This document shows, piece after piece, positions 10,287-19,665 of a stretch of 64,000 nt of DNA (position 1 is the first letter of the stretch; each line of letters starts with the position of its first letter). The stretch is from Cycas panzhihuaensis. Its lineage: Eukaryota; Cycadophyta. Position numbers and translations under genes: made by a program. The notes under the pieces are model-generated. The model made no database searches. It was not told where the DNA came from and saw nothing but the letters and a program-made list of their open reading frames with translations. The DNA lies in the NCBI GenBank assembly GCA_023213395.1, contig CM041465.1, forward strand, positions 74,221,741 through 74,285,740, given 5' to 3'.

Positions 10287-10935
10287 CAGCAGTAGACCAG
10301 GGGACGCACATATGTATGATTTTGGCGGGAAAGCACTGGCCTCTAGGGGGTCATATGTAGGCTCACATGATTGTACCCCCACAGCAAGGATCCCGGCTTC
10401 CCTCATACACGATGTACTATGACATTTTTGATATATATATACATACGGGGTAATTGGAACCCCATTTTGACATGAAATGGCATGTATCATATATGATAGA
10501 GGTAGCATGTATGGTTTACTTTTGTAAATGAATATTTTTTGTAATATGCTGCAAATGTTTGTATGTTGTAAATATTTGTATGTTGACATGTAAATGTGTA
10601 AATATGTGAATGTATAAATGTATAAATTTTGTTGTAAAGTTTTGTAAATATGCAGGCGTTTCCTTCTGTGTTTGGCCATATGTCTAACAGGAGCACACAC
10701 ATCCACTGTGAGCAGAGGTGATCGAGAGGTGTGAGGTTAGAAGATAGGGTGGCATGCACGTCCACAGGGGAGCATAGCGGAATATGCGAAGGAAACGACA
10801 AGCACAAAAGGGGAGTAACGATATTCCATAGCATCGTCCTAGGTTGGGGAATGCCCAAAGTAGGAAGACAAAGGTTCCCAAGAGACACGGGAACGCGGGT
10901 TTCGCAGGAGGAACCAGAAGAAAAACTAAAAACCC
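10287..10935. other. AT-rich 3' region of accessory gene and T1 spacer
   Basis: After the accessory stop codon the sequence becomes AT-rich with repeated TGTAAAT/TGTATG words near 10,520-10,640, compatible with plant 3'-end signals. From 10,640 it is collinear with T2 at 60,350-60,678. ORFs on the minus strand here are Tyr/Ile-rich chance frames. Confidence 0.4.
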
Positions 10936-11271
10936 ATCTTAAATTGCCATTCTACCTGGGGTTGGGAAGAATGGAGACAATTTAAAATGGTAGTTTAAGC
11001 TCATTTCGGAGCAAGAATCCATCTTAAATTGCCATTCAACCCGTGGTTGGGAGGAATGGAAACAATTTAAAATGGTAGTTTAGGCTCGTTTCGGAGCAAG
11101 AATCCATCTTAAATTGCCATTCAACCCGTGGTTGGGAGGAATGGAAACAATTTAAAATGGTAGTTTAGGCTCGCTTTGAGCAAGAATCCATCTTAAATTG
11201 CCATTCAACCCGTGGTTGGGAGGAATGGAAACAATTTAAAATGGTAGTTTAGGCTCGTTTCGAAGCAAGAA
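10936..11271. repeat. Four tandem 84-85-bp hairpin units in T1
   Basis: Units begin with ATCTTAAATTG at 10,936, 11,021, 11,106 and 11,190. Within each unit CCATCTTAAATTGCCATTC is the inverted partner of GAATGG...CAATTTAAAATGG, and an inner CAACC/GGTTG pair extends the stem, so each unit can fold into a hairpin of about 60 nt. A 25-bp tail (GGCTCGTTTCGGAGCAAGAA) links the units. T2 has three units at 60,679-60,930. The array lies where RT, RNase H and integrase would follow the protease in an autonomous element. Confidence 0.9.
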
Positions 11272-11960
11272 GAGAGGAAGAGGTGTGCCTAGACCCCATA
11301 AAGGTAGGGGTAGTCACACGTAGGGTAGGAGATAGGTGATGCAGAGTAGGCCTAGTGTGGCCAGGCCTACCAGTAAACTTGCTATGGTCCGAATCAGATG
11401 AGTGCAACGGACCTGGCATACGACGGATCGCGTGGCAAGGTTGCATATGAGTAAGAGTGGCTCTAGTCTGAGGTAAGGATCTAGAGCACGAAGAAGAAGT
11501 GCTTCTACGAGTGGCTCGTCTACGTGGGACCGCTCGGGGAGGCCGAGAAGGTAAAATGAATGGCCGATTTAGGACCAGCGGCTCGGGAGCCAATGTAGAA
11601 TGAGGAAGAGCGGGAATATCCGATCGAGATATTCCCCTAGGTGCTTGCGAAACTAGGGTGACACGTCGAGGAGAGGGCCCATAACCCTCGCTATCCGAAT
11701 CGTAATCACCCGTGACGGTAAGCAACCGTAACCACCCACGCCAGGGGCAAACCTAACTAGGTTTGGCTCATGACATGGCATAGGGTTAGACCGATGAAGG
11801 TCGGTCTCAAACAAAGGTCCCACTAAGGGGTAGCCTCCTCGGGATCACTATCTTCATCATCGAAACAACACCGGCAGTCGGATGAGAGGTGTGAGACTAA
11901 GATAGGCTCACGAGCGACAACTTTAACTTGTCCTTCATGGACAAATTTAAGTTGCCCCCA
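11272..11960 (-). pseudogene. Acidic linker downstream of T1 protease
   Basis: A minus frame from 11,725 reads through DYDSDSEGYGPSPRRVTLV and a basic Ser/Arg-rich part. Its T2 counterpart (61,238-61,801) is joined in frame to the protease, so this is the C-terminal extension of the Gag-protease polyprotein and not a separate gene. Between 11,961 and 11,725 the T1 frame is broken. No RT motif such as YVDD or the PFG/LKNA block follows. The frame runs into the hairpin array and stops. Confidence 0.55.
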
Positions 11961-12689
11961 TTACGTGGAGCAGATCGCTCCCATCTGGTCGAGCCATGGT
12001 CGGCCCAACAAGAGGTTGTACTCCACATCGACGTCGAGTACAACAACTTCGATAGAAACAGTTTTCCCTCCTAAGGTGAGGGATAGGAGATCGCCTCGGA
12101 GGGACTTCAGCGATCCCATCATACCCTTGGCATTTCCAAGGGATGACTCAAGAGCCACTATGCCTAGCTCCTTGAGCATACGCGCAGGCATAGCATTGAC
12201 CGAGGAGCCATTATCTACAACGGTCCTCTTTATGATACAATCAGGAGTGTCAATGGTAATGACAAATGGGTAATGCAAAAGCTTCTCCCGCTTGCTGGGA
12301 GATGGGAGATCTCTGGGATCAAATGAAATGATAGGTGGTCCATGAGAGGTAGCACCTATCGCATGGATGGAAGCATCTTGTTGGCCAAGAGCTTCAAGAA
12401 GAAAAGCACGTTGCTCAGGGCAGCTTCTCAAGACGTCCATCAAGGACATTCCCGCGGCGACGGTGTAGAGCTCATCAATGATAGAAAAGGGCTTACCCTT
12501 CCCCATGGGTTGGGTAAGTGCCCTTCTAAAGTCGAATCTACCGGGGCGGACGGGAATAGTCTTGGGAAGCGCAGGAATCTCCGGAGGAACGGCCCTAAGA
12601 GGATCAAGGTGAGATGTGGATGAAGAGGCCATTTGCCTCTTTAGCACTGGGACCCAAGTTAAGGCATATAATGGGGTGGTCTCAAGCAA
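11961..12689 (-). CDS. T1 retroviral-type aspartic protease region
   Basis: A 242-codon minus ORF. Residues 158-165 read VDNGSSVN, the plant Ty3 form of the catalytic D-(T/S/N)-G motif with D159. Residues 225-232 read NLLLGRPW, the conserved hydrophobic-Gly element near the C-terminal end of the fold. The enzyme would act as a dimer to cut the element's own polyprotein. The N-terminal 100 residues (DELYTVAAGMSLMDVLRSCPEQ) match a decayed stretch in G0 and are a Gag-protease linker. It overlaps the end of the T1 gag ORF in another frame. In T2 gag and protease share a frame, so the T1 overlap reflects a gag frameshift. It ends early at a stop after AICST where T2 continues. Confidence 0.85.
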   Translation of the reverse strand: MLETTPLYALTWVPVLKRQMASSSTSHLDPLRAVPPEIPALPKTIPVRPGRFDFRRALTQPMGKGKPFSIIDELYTVAAGMSLMDVLRSCPEQRAFLLEALGQQDASIHAIGATSHGPPIISFDPRDLPSPSKREKLLHYPFVITIDTPDCIIKRTVVDNGSSVNAMPARMLKELGIVALESSLGNAKGMMGSLKSLRGDLLSLTLGGKTVSIEVVVLDVDVEYNLLLGRPWLDQMGAICST

Positions 12690-13923
12690 TTGGACAACCT
12701 TCTTTCCCTTGTAGCGGGACCGCGAAGGTGATGGAGCACGGCCGTGGGAGCGCCAAGGGAAGATGACCTTCGCACACCCTTCCCTCTACCATGCGAAGGG
12801 TGAGAATCGGGGGACCTATCCTGATTCTGACTGTATCTTTACTGAACATCGTGACCACGTTCCCCATGTTTGAGGAACGGGTCTCTATGAATGGGCTGAT
12901 CGAGGTTAGGCCTCGATGTCCGCCTAGGGAGCAGTCGCGCGGCGGGCGTCGCGTGGGTCCGTGCCCGCAATGCGAATCGTCATGGAAACACTCCCCGTGG
13001 ATGGAACACCACCTCTTCTCAAGGGGAGGATCGATCCTCCTTGCTTGAGAAGACTGGGTGTTGCCCCCTTTGGGGGGCATCGCACGAGAAGTCTGCTGGA
13101 CAGGTTTATGGGAGGTTGGCGACGAAGGAGGTTGGAGTTTTAACTCCTTCATCGTGCGCTCAAATGAGCGAATAGCGGAAGTAAGGGGATCTAGGGTCCT
13201 CTCAGTCGGGTGAGAGGTGGACCTAGCAGGCTGCGAAGGTGTGGTCTCCTTCGCTGGAGGAGGTGCCTCGCGACGTTGCGAGGGCTTGGGAGGTTTCTTG
13301 AGTCCTGCTTGGATCTCAATGGCCTCCAAAGCCAAACATCTCAAGATGGCGGAGTCACACGTGGTCGCCCCCATCTTGAGGACTTCCACATGCACTTCGG
13401 GGCGAAGTGCATTGACAAAGAGATCTCTCTTCAACTCCTCAGGCAACGTAGCCTTGGTGGAGTAAAGAAGATCGCGAAAACGTCGCACAAAGTCACGATT
13501 CATCTCATCGTGACCTTGTTTAAGCGATAGAAGCGCCTTCATTCCGCTTTCGAACGGGCGAGCTACGTCAAAGTAGTTGATGAACTCGTCCACTAATTGC
13601 TGGAATGAGGAGATTGAATGGGCAGGAAGGCGATAGAACCACTTGAGGGCATCGCCCTGCAAGGACCGCGGGAATAGCTTCATAAGTATATGGTCGTAAG
13701 CCCAATAATCGATGCACGCCATCGAGAAGCTGCGTACATGCTCGGTTGGGTCTTGCAACAAAGTTCCATCGAATTTGGGAACTTCAGGAGGGTGAGGCGG
13801 CAGGTTAGTCCTCAACGCCTCAATAGATAATGGCGTCGACCTATAGGCCACGAAGGGACGTGTCCTTGCTTGGGCTAACGGGTCGACAACCGGTAAAGGA
13901 ATGGATGGGGGTGGTAGACCCAT
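12682..13923 (-). CDS. T1 Gag (retrotransposon gag domain)
   Basis: A 413-codon minus ORF containing the plant Ty3 gag capsid-like domain at about residues 40-205, with WAYDHILMKLFPRSLQGDALKW, ISSFQQLVDEFINYF and LKRDLFVNALRPEVHVEVL. A Pro/Ser-rich linker follows. Near residue 300 comes a compact zinc-finger-like word, WCSIHGECFHDDSHC (C-x2-H-x4-H-x4-C), in place of a CCHC knuckle. Gag forms the particle and binds element RNA. After the finger, T2 encodes an Arg/Asp/Ser-rich basic tail joined to the protease. In T1 this tail is replaced by out-of-frame sequence, so a frameshift lies near 12,930. The true start is upstream. This ATG follows an in-frame stop at 13,927-13,929. Confidence 0.85.
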   Translation of the reverse strand: MGLPPPSIPLPVVDPLAQARTRPFVAYRSTPLSIEALRTNLPPHPPEVPKFDGTLLQDPTEHVRSFSMACIDYWAYDHILMKLFPRSLQGDALKWFYRLPAHSISSFQQLVDEFINYFDVARPFESGMKALLSLKQGHDEMNRDFVRRFRDLLYSTKATLPEELKRDLFVNALRPEVHVEVLKMGATTCDSAILRCLALEAIEIQAGLKKPPKPSQRREAPPPAKETTPSQPARSTSHPTERTLDPLTSAIRSFERTMKELKLQPPSSPTSHKPVQQTSRAMPPKGGNTQSSQARRIDPPLEKRWCSIHGECFHDDSHCGHGPTRRPPRDCSLGGHRGLTSISPFIETRSSNMGNVVTMFSKDTVRIRIGPPILTLRMVEGRVCEGHLPLALPRPCSITFAVPLQGKEGCPIA

Positions 13924-13929
13924 CCCTCC

Positions 13930-14966
13930 TTAGGAAAAGGCCCCTTGTTGGTAAGGGGGCTGCAGGTAAAAGTTCTGAAAAAGAGGTACGCTCCCTTGCG
14001 ATGACGCAGCAATGGGAGTTGTACTGGACGACGAAAACGGAGGATGAGGGACCGGGTTTTGCCCATATGGGCCACCCGTAGGTGGCGCGACCCCATATGG
14101 GTGCAACGGGTCCACCCATAAACAGGGAGATGGCTTCCCTTGCCTTGCCCCCAAGGTTGAGCAATGTAACCTGGGGGCACGTAAAGAGAAGAACCATCAA
14201 TCGGGTTTTGGACATATATAGGAGTGGGTCCTACATGGCTAATTGGCCAGCGCTAGTAGGACCCCGAGGCCTACTAGGGAACGCATGTGTCACGTTCAGA
14301 GGTGGCGCGTACGTCTGGCTAGGGCATGGCATGCTAACCCCGAGTTGAGGGAAGGACACACCTCGAACGGGCCCTGAAGAAGTAGGACCGCGATCGAACA
14401 AAGCGCGCGACACTCGCCTGGGAGCCGGGTAGACAGATAGGAAGTGTACACGCGGGTAGGAGCGTCGATCGTTGTAGATGACGTAGGCATGGACGAAGAA
14501 GATGCTACGTTGCGTAGCATTTCTGCAAACCATCTAGGATGCTACCGCGCGAGCCGCCGAAAGCACTCGCTAAGCGTCTCAATCGCGGCGGCGGGAGGGG
14601 TATCCTCATAGCCATACGAGGTCGAAGGGACTTCGAAAGTAGGGGATCCTCGGACGCCTCGTAAGGCTCGCCAAAGGGGTGGTGAGTCTCGTGAGGGTCC
14701 GAATCATCCGCCGCCGCTTGGGCGAAAGGCTGAAAGTCATCCGGGTGGAAATGGTCATCTGGGTAGTAGATGGAATCCTCGCCCTCACGGGCGGATTCCG
14801 GAACGGATGAAGGGAACTCCTGAGTTCCTGAAGCCATGGGACGGTATGCCCAATCAGAAGGATAACCTTCCATGGTCGAATCGAGATTCGACGACGGAGA
14901 GGGACGAGATGCTTGGTCTTCCAACGACGGCGGCAAGCCTCGCAAGCGACGCGAGAAACGTCGCAT
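13930..14966 (-). pseudogene. T1 Gag N-terminal region, broken
   Basis: Upstream of the gag ORF the minus strand has an ORF from ATG 14,966 to 14,505. It has a basic start (MRRFSRRLRGLPPSLED) and an acidic centre (YYPDDHFHPDDFQPFAQ), about 160 bp after the PBS, which is a plausible native Gag start. Coding then changes frame through 14,500-14,150. It ends in a Pro/Tyr/Gly-rich stretch (14,154-13,930, PYGVAPPTGGPYGQNPVPHP) that stops just before the main gag ORF. T2 has the same Pro-rich region at 63,470-63,970. Disordered Pro-rich N-termini are common in plant Ty3 Gag. Confidence 0.55.
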
Positions 14967-15126
14967 GCAACGCCCTTGCGAGCGTCGTTAGGAGAAACGG
15001 AAAGGAAAGGAAGAAAAGTAATGCAAACACGTTGGGGGTTGCCCAACCGAAAACACGGAATGCGAACCTACCTAGAGGCAAGAACTCCAACAAGAAGGGG
15101 AAGCAGATTTAGCTCCCTTACTGGCA

Positions 15127-15145
15127 TTCCCCAGTATGGTCGCCA
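15127..15145 (-). promoter_or_regulatory. T1 primer-binding site, tRNA-Arg-like
   Basis: One base inside the 5' LTR, the minus strand reads TGGCGACCATACTGGGGAA. It closely resembles the TGGCGACTC...CTGGGGA primer site I recall for Ogre/Tat elements, which is attributed to tRNA-Arg. It sets the element orientation as minus. The exact tRNA match needs a tRNA database. Confidence 0.65.
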
Positions 15146-15146
15146 G

Positions 15147-17646
15147 TGAAATGCTCTCCGCGGGAATGCGATCCTACGTCTAGCAAAGAAATACAAAACA
15201 CAACACAGACTGGGCTAGACAGCGAGGATCTCACCTTGCAGGTCGCCCGTACACCGGAGCGCGGGTTCGGGGACTGCAAGGTGCCTGGTTGCTTCCAGGT
15301 AGCCGTGCATATACGAGGCCTTCCTACCCTTCGGATGGCTGGGAAGGAAAAGGAAACCTCAAGTTGCGGCTTCTCAAGGTAATGAGAAGGCAACGAGGGC
15401 AACAAACTCAACGCAACCAAGCGTGAAGTAAGGTATGGGTTGGGAAATACAACGTAAATGGGTCTTCTGTCTCACGTAATGCAAAGTAAAAGAAACAAGA
15501 CAAAAAGTAAACGTAAAATAAAAGACTATTTCCTTTTTCTTTATATTCCCTTCTCTTTACCTATTAAGCATGTATAAAAGGCAAGAATGATAAAAGGAAA
15601 AAACAAAGGAAACGCGAGGAATACCTAGATCCCATGGTTGAGAATGAAGTGCGGATCCTCTCTCTCGATTGGCTCCTTTCCTCTCTCCTCCACGCATGCA
15701 ACGTCGATCGAGGTGACGAAGGGGTTTACTTACCTCCCTAGGGCATGCAAAGACCGAATAAAAGGAAAGGACGAAAAGCAAAGCTCAAACGAAAAGGGAG
15801 AAGAGATACCGTGTGAGCCGGCAAGACAAGTTGATCTCGTGCACCACTCCCTCCGACGTGATCCCGCAAACAAACAGAGAGAATGCCTTCCTCTGGGAGA
15901 GGCTACAAGCGACAAGACATATATGTATACACTGAAATGAAATCAACTAAACTAAAGAAATCAAGTTACGCACCAACACGTAACCAAAAATGAAACAACA
16001 CTGCACGGTAAGCATACAAACTATCAAGCACCACAAAATGTACTATATGGGACTGAGTATAGCCTCGGGATGGCTAACTCACCCACGAGAAGTCTCCACG
16101 GGGTCCGGGAAGGTAATGCTTGCAGGTAACGAGGTGAGACAGGTAGTAACAGGTTGCCTACACCAAGGGAAAAGAACTCAAACCGACCCTCTTAGGCTTC
16201 CCTAACCCCGTTTCCTAAGAAAGAGCGGGTGATAAAGGGAGAGAGAGGACAAGGGACGGAACCCTTAGGGAGAAGGACGGCAATGGGGGATGGAACCCCG
16301 CCTATCTCCCTCTAATCCTCGCGTGAAACCCTTTATACCGACTAGCTTAGAAAATGGTGAAAGAGAAAGCTAGAAAGGGAAGGGTGAGTCCCAAGGAAAT
16401 GCAAAGAAATATAACTAATCTAGGGCAGCGCTATAGTAAGTCACCACTAACCAAGATTACTTGCATCCAATGACAAAAGAAGATCCCAAAGAAAGTATAT
16501 GCAAAAGGGAAGAAGGAAATTGCAAGTAGAACCATCAAAAAGCAGGGAAAAAGCACCAACGAGAAGCAAAAAATACCTTGAATGGAGGAGGATATGCATG
16601 CATTCACTTGGCCAATTGGAGTAGCAGCCCAAGCAATGTCTAAGAGGTGGTGTTGGGTGTCCTTTGCAAGAGGGCAGAAGAGTGAAACCCCATGCAAGCT
16701 GGGAGCTTGAAAATGGGTCCTTAGAGTGGTCTTTTTGGTGAGAAAATCCCTTAAAGCCTTGAGTGTTTGTGAGGGAAGGTGGTACTTGTAATGGAGCTTC
16801 GTAGGGGGCAGCAATGGCCCTGCAACTCCAACTGGTAGTGGTCCACTTCACCTCTGTCCCACTGTTGTAAGAGAAGTTCTTCTTTCAATGTGTCTTTTCC
16901 TTGTCTTTCTTGAAGAGTTGCTCTTAGAAAACCTCAAAAAGTCAGTGCAAGAATGATCCAAAATGAATAAAAAAAGGCTTTTATGTCTTGGGCATAGTAA
17001 GTGAACTTTGGGGGCCTCGAGGCGCCTCCAATCGTATGGAGCCATGCGGCAGTTCCATGAAAAAATGCGGACACTATCGCGTGCTTTCTCTTTTTTAAAT
17101 TTTAAGCGATTATCATGCAGAACTATGCAGATCGCTACAAACTCCGGCATCGCTTAGTTTACCGTGGTATCGTCAATTTAAAAAGAAGAAAAACAACATA
17201 AAATCAGGTTTTTGGGGCTAGTGGGGCTAAGCCTGAGATACATCAATTGGGGGAAGGCCTAGGCAGTAGGCAAGTACCCAAAACGGTGCAAAGAGTCCTA
17301 TCTAAGGGTCAAACCGGGCTTAGGAAGGATTTGCAACATAAGTGGCACGTTATAACAAGAACACACAAGCTGGCAAGAGCATTCCGAGAGACCATGGAGA
17401 CATCGTGAGTGGTCAGATGCCATACGGTGTCGCATTCATCGGGAATGCCCTCAGTGAGTCATAGTCGAGGGTGCCATTGGGCACGTGCGTTATGAGCAGA
17501 CAATCAAACAAATGCATGTTGGCAGGCATATGTCAATCAAACTACTCTAAACCACCTTAATTAACATAGGTAAGAAAAGTAAGAGCATATACCTGAACAA
17601 ACCTATGTCGATGTGTCTCGAGTCCATTCCCAATAGCTGGGAAACA
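15147..17646 (-). repeat. T1 5' LTR (right copy, 2,500 bp)
   Basis: Starts TGAAATGCTCTCC and ends AGCTGGGAAACA on the plus strand, and is homologous throughout to 4,589-7,120 with point changes and small indels. The TATA-like CATAAAAGCC is the complement of 16,976-16,985, and TATAAAGGG is the complement of 16,328-16,336. The palindrome region (17,106-17,175) is decayed, and differently from the left LTR. This LTR would carry the promoter for the T1 transcript. Confidence 0.85.
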
Positions 17647-17651
17647 GTATG
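17647..17651. repeat. Target-site duplication of T1, right copy (GTATG)
   Basis: A GTATG copy directly after the LTR end. The sequence beyond it resumes the G0 integrase frame that is broken off at 4,583. Confidence 0.85.
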
Positions 17652-18200
17652 TTAATCTTTATGTAAAGTTGCCATAGTCTTAGCTAAGGTTTTGTTCAAT
17701 GCCTCTACTTAGCCATTTACTTGTGGATGATAAGGGGTGGATAGTCTATATGTAATGTAAAACTTATTGCACAACTCATTAACATGAGGATTACATAATG
17801 AAGACCCATTATTCGTGATGATGACATTAGGTACCCTAAATCTATAAATAATATATTAAAAAAATAAACATAGTGCTAATCTTCCCTATAGTAGAAACCA
17901 ATGGAATGGCTTCACTCTATTTTGATGAAATATTTAGTTCTAGTAATAATGAATTTATGACCATTAGATGAAGTAAGAAAGATTTGACCAATGAGATCAA
18001 AGCCCCATTGAGAGAAAGGCCAAGGAGAAATAACAAATTTTAGCTCCTAGGCAGGTTTATGAATCAACATGGTATGGGATTAATATTTTTATACTTTTTA
18101 ATATAAGCATCTGCGTCTTTAAATAAAGCAAGCCAATAATAACCCATATAAAGGATACGATAGGCAATAGATTGGCCACTAAAATAACCATCACATATTC
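17652..18200 (-). pseudogene. Integrase core of ancient Ty3 element G0
   Basis: The decayed minus frame reads GYYWLALFKDADAY near 18,150 (zinc-finger side). Then comes VPNVIITNNGSSLCNPHVNE near 17,820-17,790, where the family has SDNG, so a catalytic Asp is now Asn. TPYHPQVNG near 17,720 is the conserved HPQ-NGQVE block. It ends at the T1 insertion point and continues at 4,583 downward. Stops replace several residues, so it is inactive. Confidence 0.8.
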
Positions 18201-18249
18201 CATTGTGGTACTCTACTAAGGCCACAATGGCCTTATTAAGAGTGAGACA

Positions 18250-18900
18250 CCTTAACAGAATCCCATCGAAGGAACATTTGTAGAGTACACTATTAAGTAA
18301 AAGATACTACCTAATGGTAACTTATATTCATCTTCTTTTCTTTGATGTAAAAGAAGAAAGGAAAGTCTAATCATAAAGATAAGTTTTAATCTCTCCATAT
18401 AAAGGATCATTAGATAAGATAATCTATAGATATGGAGGATAGGTTTATTAGGAAGTACATCATAAATAGGTTGATTAGTAAGATTCAGTAAGTGAGCATA
18501 AACCATTATCTCTATAATGACCATGCCTTTCTTGGATTTTCTATTAACCATTTGAAAGTCAAATTCTTGTAATAATAGAGATCATTTACCTAATCTCCTA
18601 GTAAGATTTATTTTAGTTAACAGATATCTAATGGAATTAGACTGAAGATAAGAAGGATGATGTTCCTAAGAAGGTAGTGACATAATTTCTCAGTGGCAAA
18701 GACTAAAAAAAGGCATTGTTTCTCTACAAGGGGATGGTGAAGTTTAGCTATAACTAAGATTTTACTAATGAAGTAAATTGCCTGTTCTTTAATAAAGTCA
18801 CAAATTTGTACCAACTTGCTTGCAAATGACTCTTTTGTAGAAGAAATATATAAAATAAAAGGCTTATCAAACATCGAGGAAGTAAGCACATGGGCTGAGA
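18250..18900 (-). pseudogene. RT-linked RNase H of ancient Ty3 element G0
   Basis: A minus ORF at 18,617-18,889 begins LTSSMFDKPFILYISSTKES and continues IYFISKILVIAKLHHPLVEKQCL. This matches the Tat-type RNase H pattern (PLLLYLAVSE..., YYVSK-L...YP-LEKL) in order. A further frame at 18,252-18,551 covers the tether to integrase. It lies directly 3' of the RT relic in element orientation. The catalytic Asp is lost. Confidence 0.65.
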
Positions 18901-19049
18901 CTAATGCTTATTTTAATCTATCAAAGGACTCTTGAACTTGGGGAGTCCATCAAAATTTAATATCTTTATTTAAGAGATTGGTAAGATGCTTAGCATACAA
19001 GGTGAAGTTAATGATAAAATATCTCAAAAAACCAAGCCTTCTTAAGAAA

Positions 19050-19665
19050 GATTTGATTTATTTTTGGGTCTTTAGGGGAGGCATTTTAATAATTGCCTTT
19101 ACTTTGTTAGGATCTACTCTTATTCCATCATGAGAGACAATATTACTAACCATCTTTCTTAAAGTCATTGTAAAAATATATTTGGAGGGATTCAAGCATA
19201 GATGATATTTTCTACACTTTTTAAAAATTATCCTTAGATCATGCACATGGTCTTGCCATCTGCGATAGAGAGCAAGCATGTCATCTACATACACAATAAT
19301 AATATTGTCAATTAAATCATAAAAAATAAAGACCATCCCTCTTTAATATATAGCCCTAATATTCTTCAATCCAAAATGCATGACTTTATAAATGAAAGTT
19401 CCCCAAAGAGTAGTAAAAGTAGTTTTATAATGGTCTCAGGGTGTAATAGAGATTTGATTATATCTAGAGAAACTATCCGTAAGGGACATAACTTCCAAAC
19501 CAGTCATTTGATTGCAAATTTAATCAAGAAAGGGAAGAAGAAAATTATCCTTGGGACATGCATCATTAATATCCTAAAAGTCAATTCAAATTTACTTCAA
19601 ACTATTCTTTTTGGCAACTAGGATTATATTTAAAACCCATTAGGAGTAATTGGCACTCTTATTGA
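19050..19665 (-). pseudogene. Reverse transcriptase of ancient Ty3 element G0
   Basis: The minus reading shows the ordered RT blocks: FRDLNDACPKDNFPLPF near 19,640-19,590, SFSRYNQISI near 19,500, TLWGTFIYKVMHFGLKN near 19,420-19,370, and the active-site word VYVDDML near 19,290-19,270. HLCLNPSKYIF and SHDGIRVDPNKVKAI follow (19,058-19,336 is an open 92-codon stretch). The CPKD-F-LP block is typical of Tat/Athila-type plant Ty3 RT. The catalytic DD is intact but stops break the frame. Confidence 0.85.

Larger units (their letters stand above)
4589..17646 (-). mobile_element. T1: complete non-autonomous Tat-like Ty3 retrotransposon
   Basis: A 13,058-bp element with two long direct repeats (4,589-7,120 and 15,147-17,646), TG...CA ends and TSD GTATG. 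On the minus strand, in order, it has the PBS (15,127-15,145), a Gag N-terminal region, Gag, protease, an acidic linker, the 85-bp hairpin array, an accessory gene on the opposite strand, an aRNH, and the 3' LTR. No RT, classical RNase H or integrase motif was found in the 8-kb interior. The second family copy T2 also lacks them. The Gag and protease resemble those of host element G0, which does keep RT, RNase H and integrase relics, so T1 looks like a derived dependent family. It has frameshifts and cannot code a complete set of proteins today. Confidence 0.85.

Noticed and set aside
10248-10888. Minus ORFs of 152 and 133 codons next to the hairpin array
   Set aside because: Low-complexity Tyr/His/Ile composition from AT-rich DNA, not conserved in T2.
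10936-11271. Regularly repeated units considered as a CRISPR array
   Set aside because: Units are contiguous 85-bp tandem copies without unique spacers, inside a plant retrotransposon.
12682-12689. Programmed frameshift at the gag/protease overlap
   Set aside because: T2 has gag and protease in one frame, so the T1 overlap is a mutation, and no slippery site is evident.
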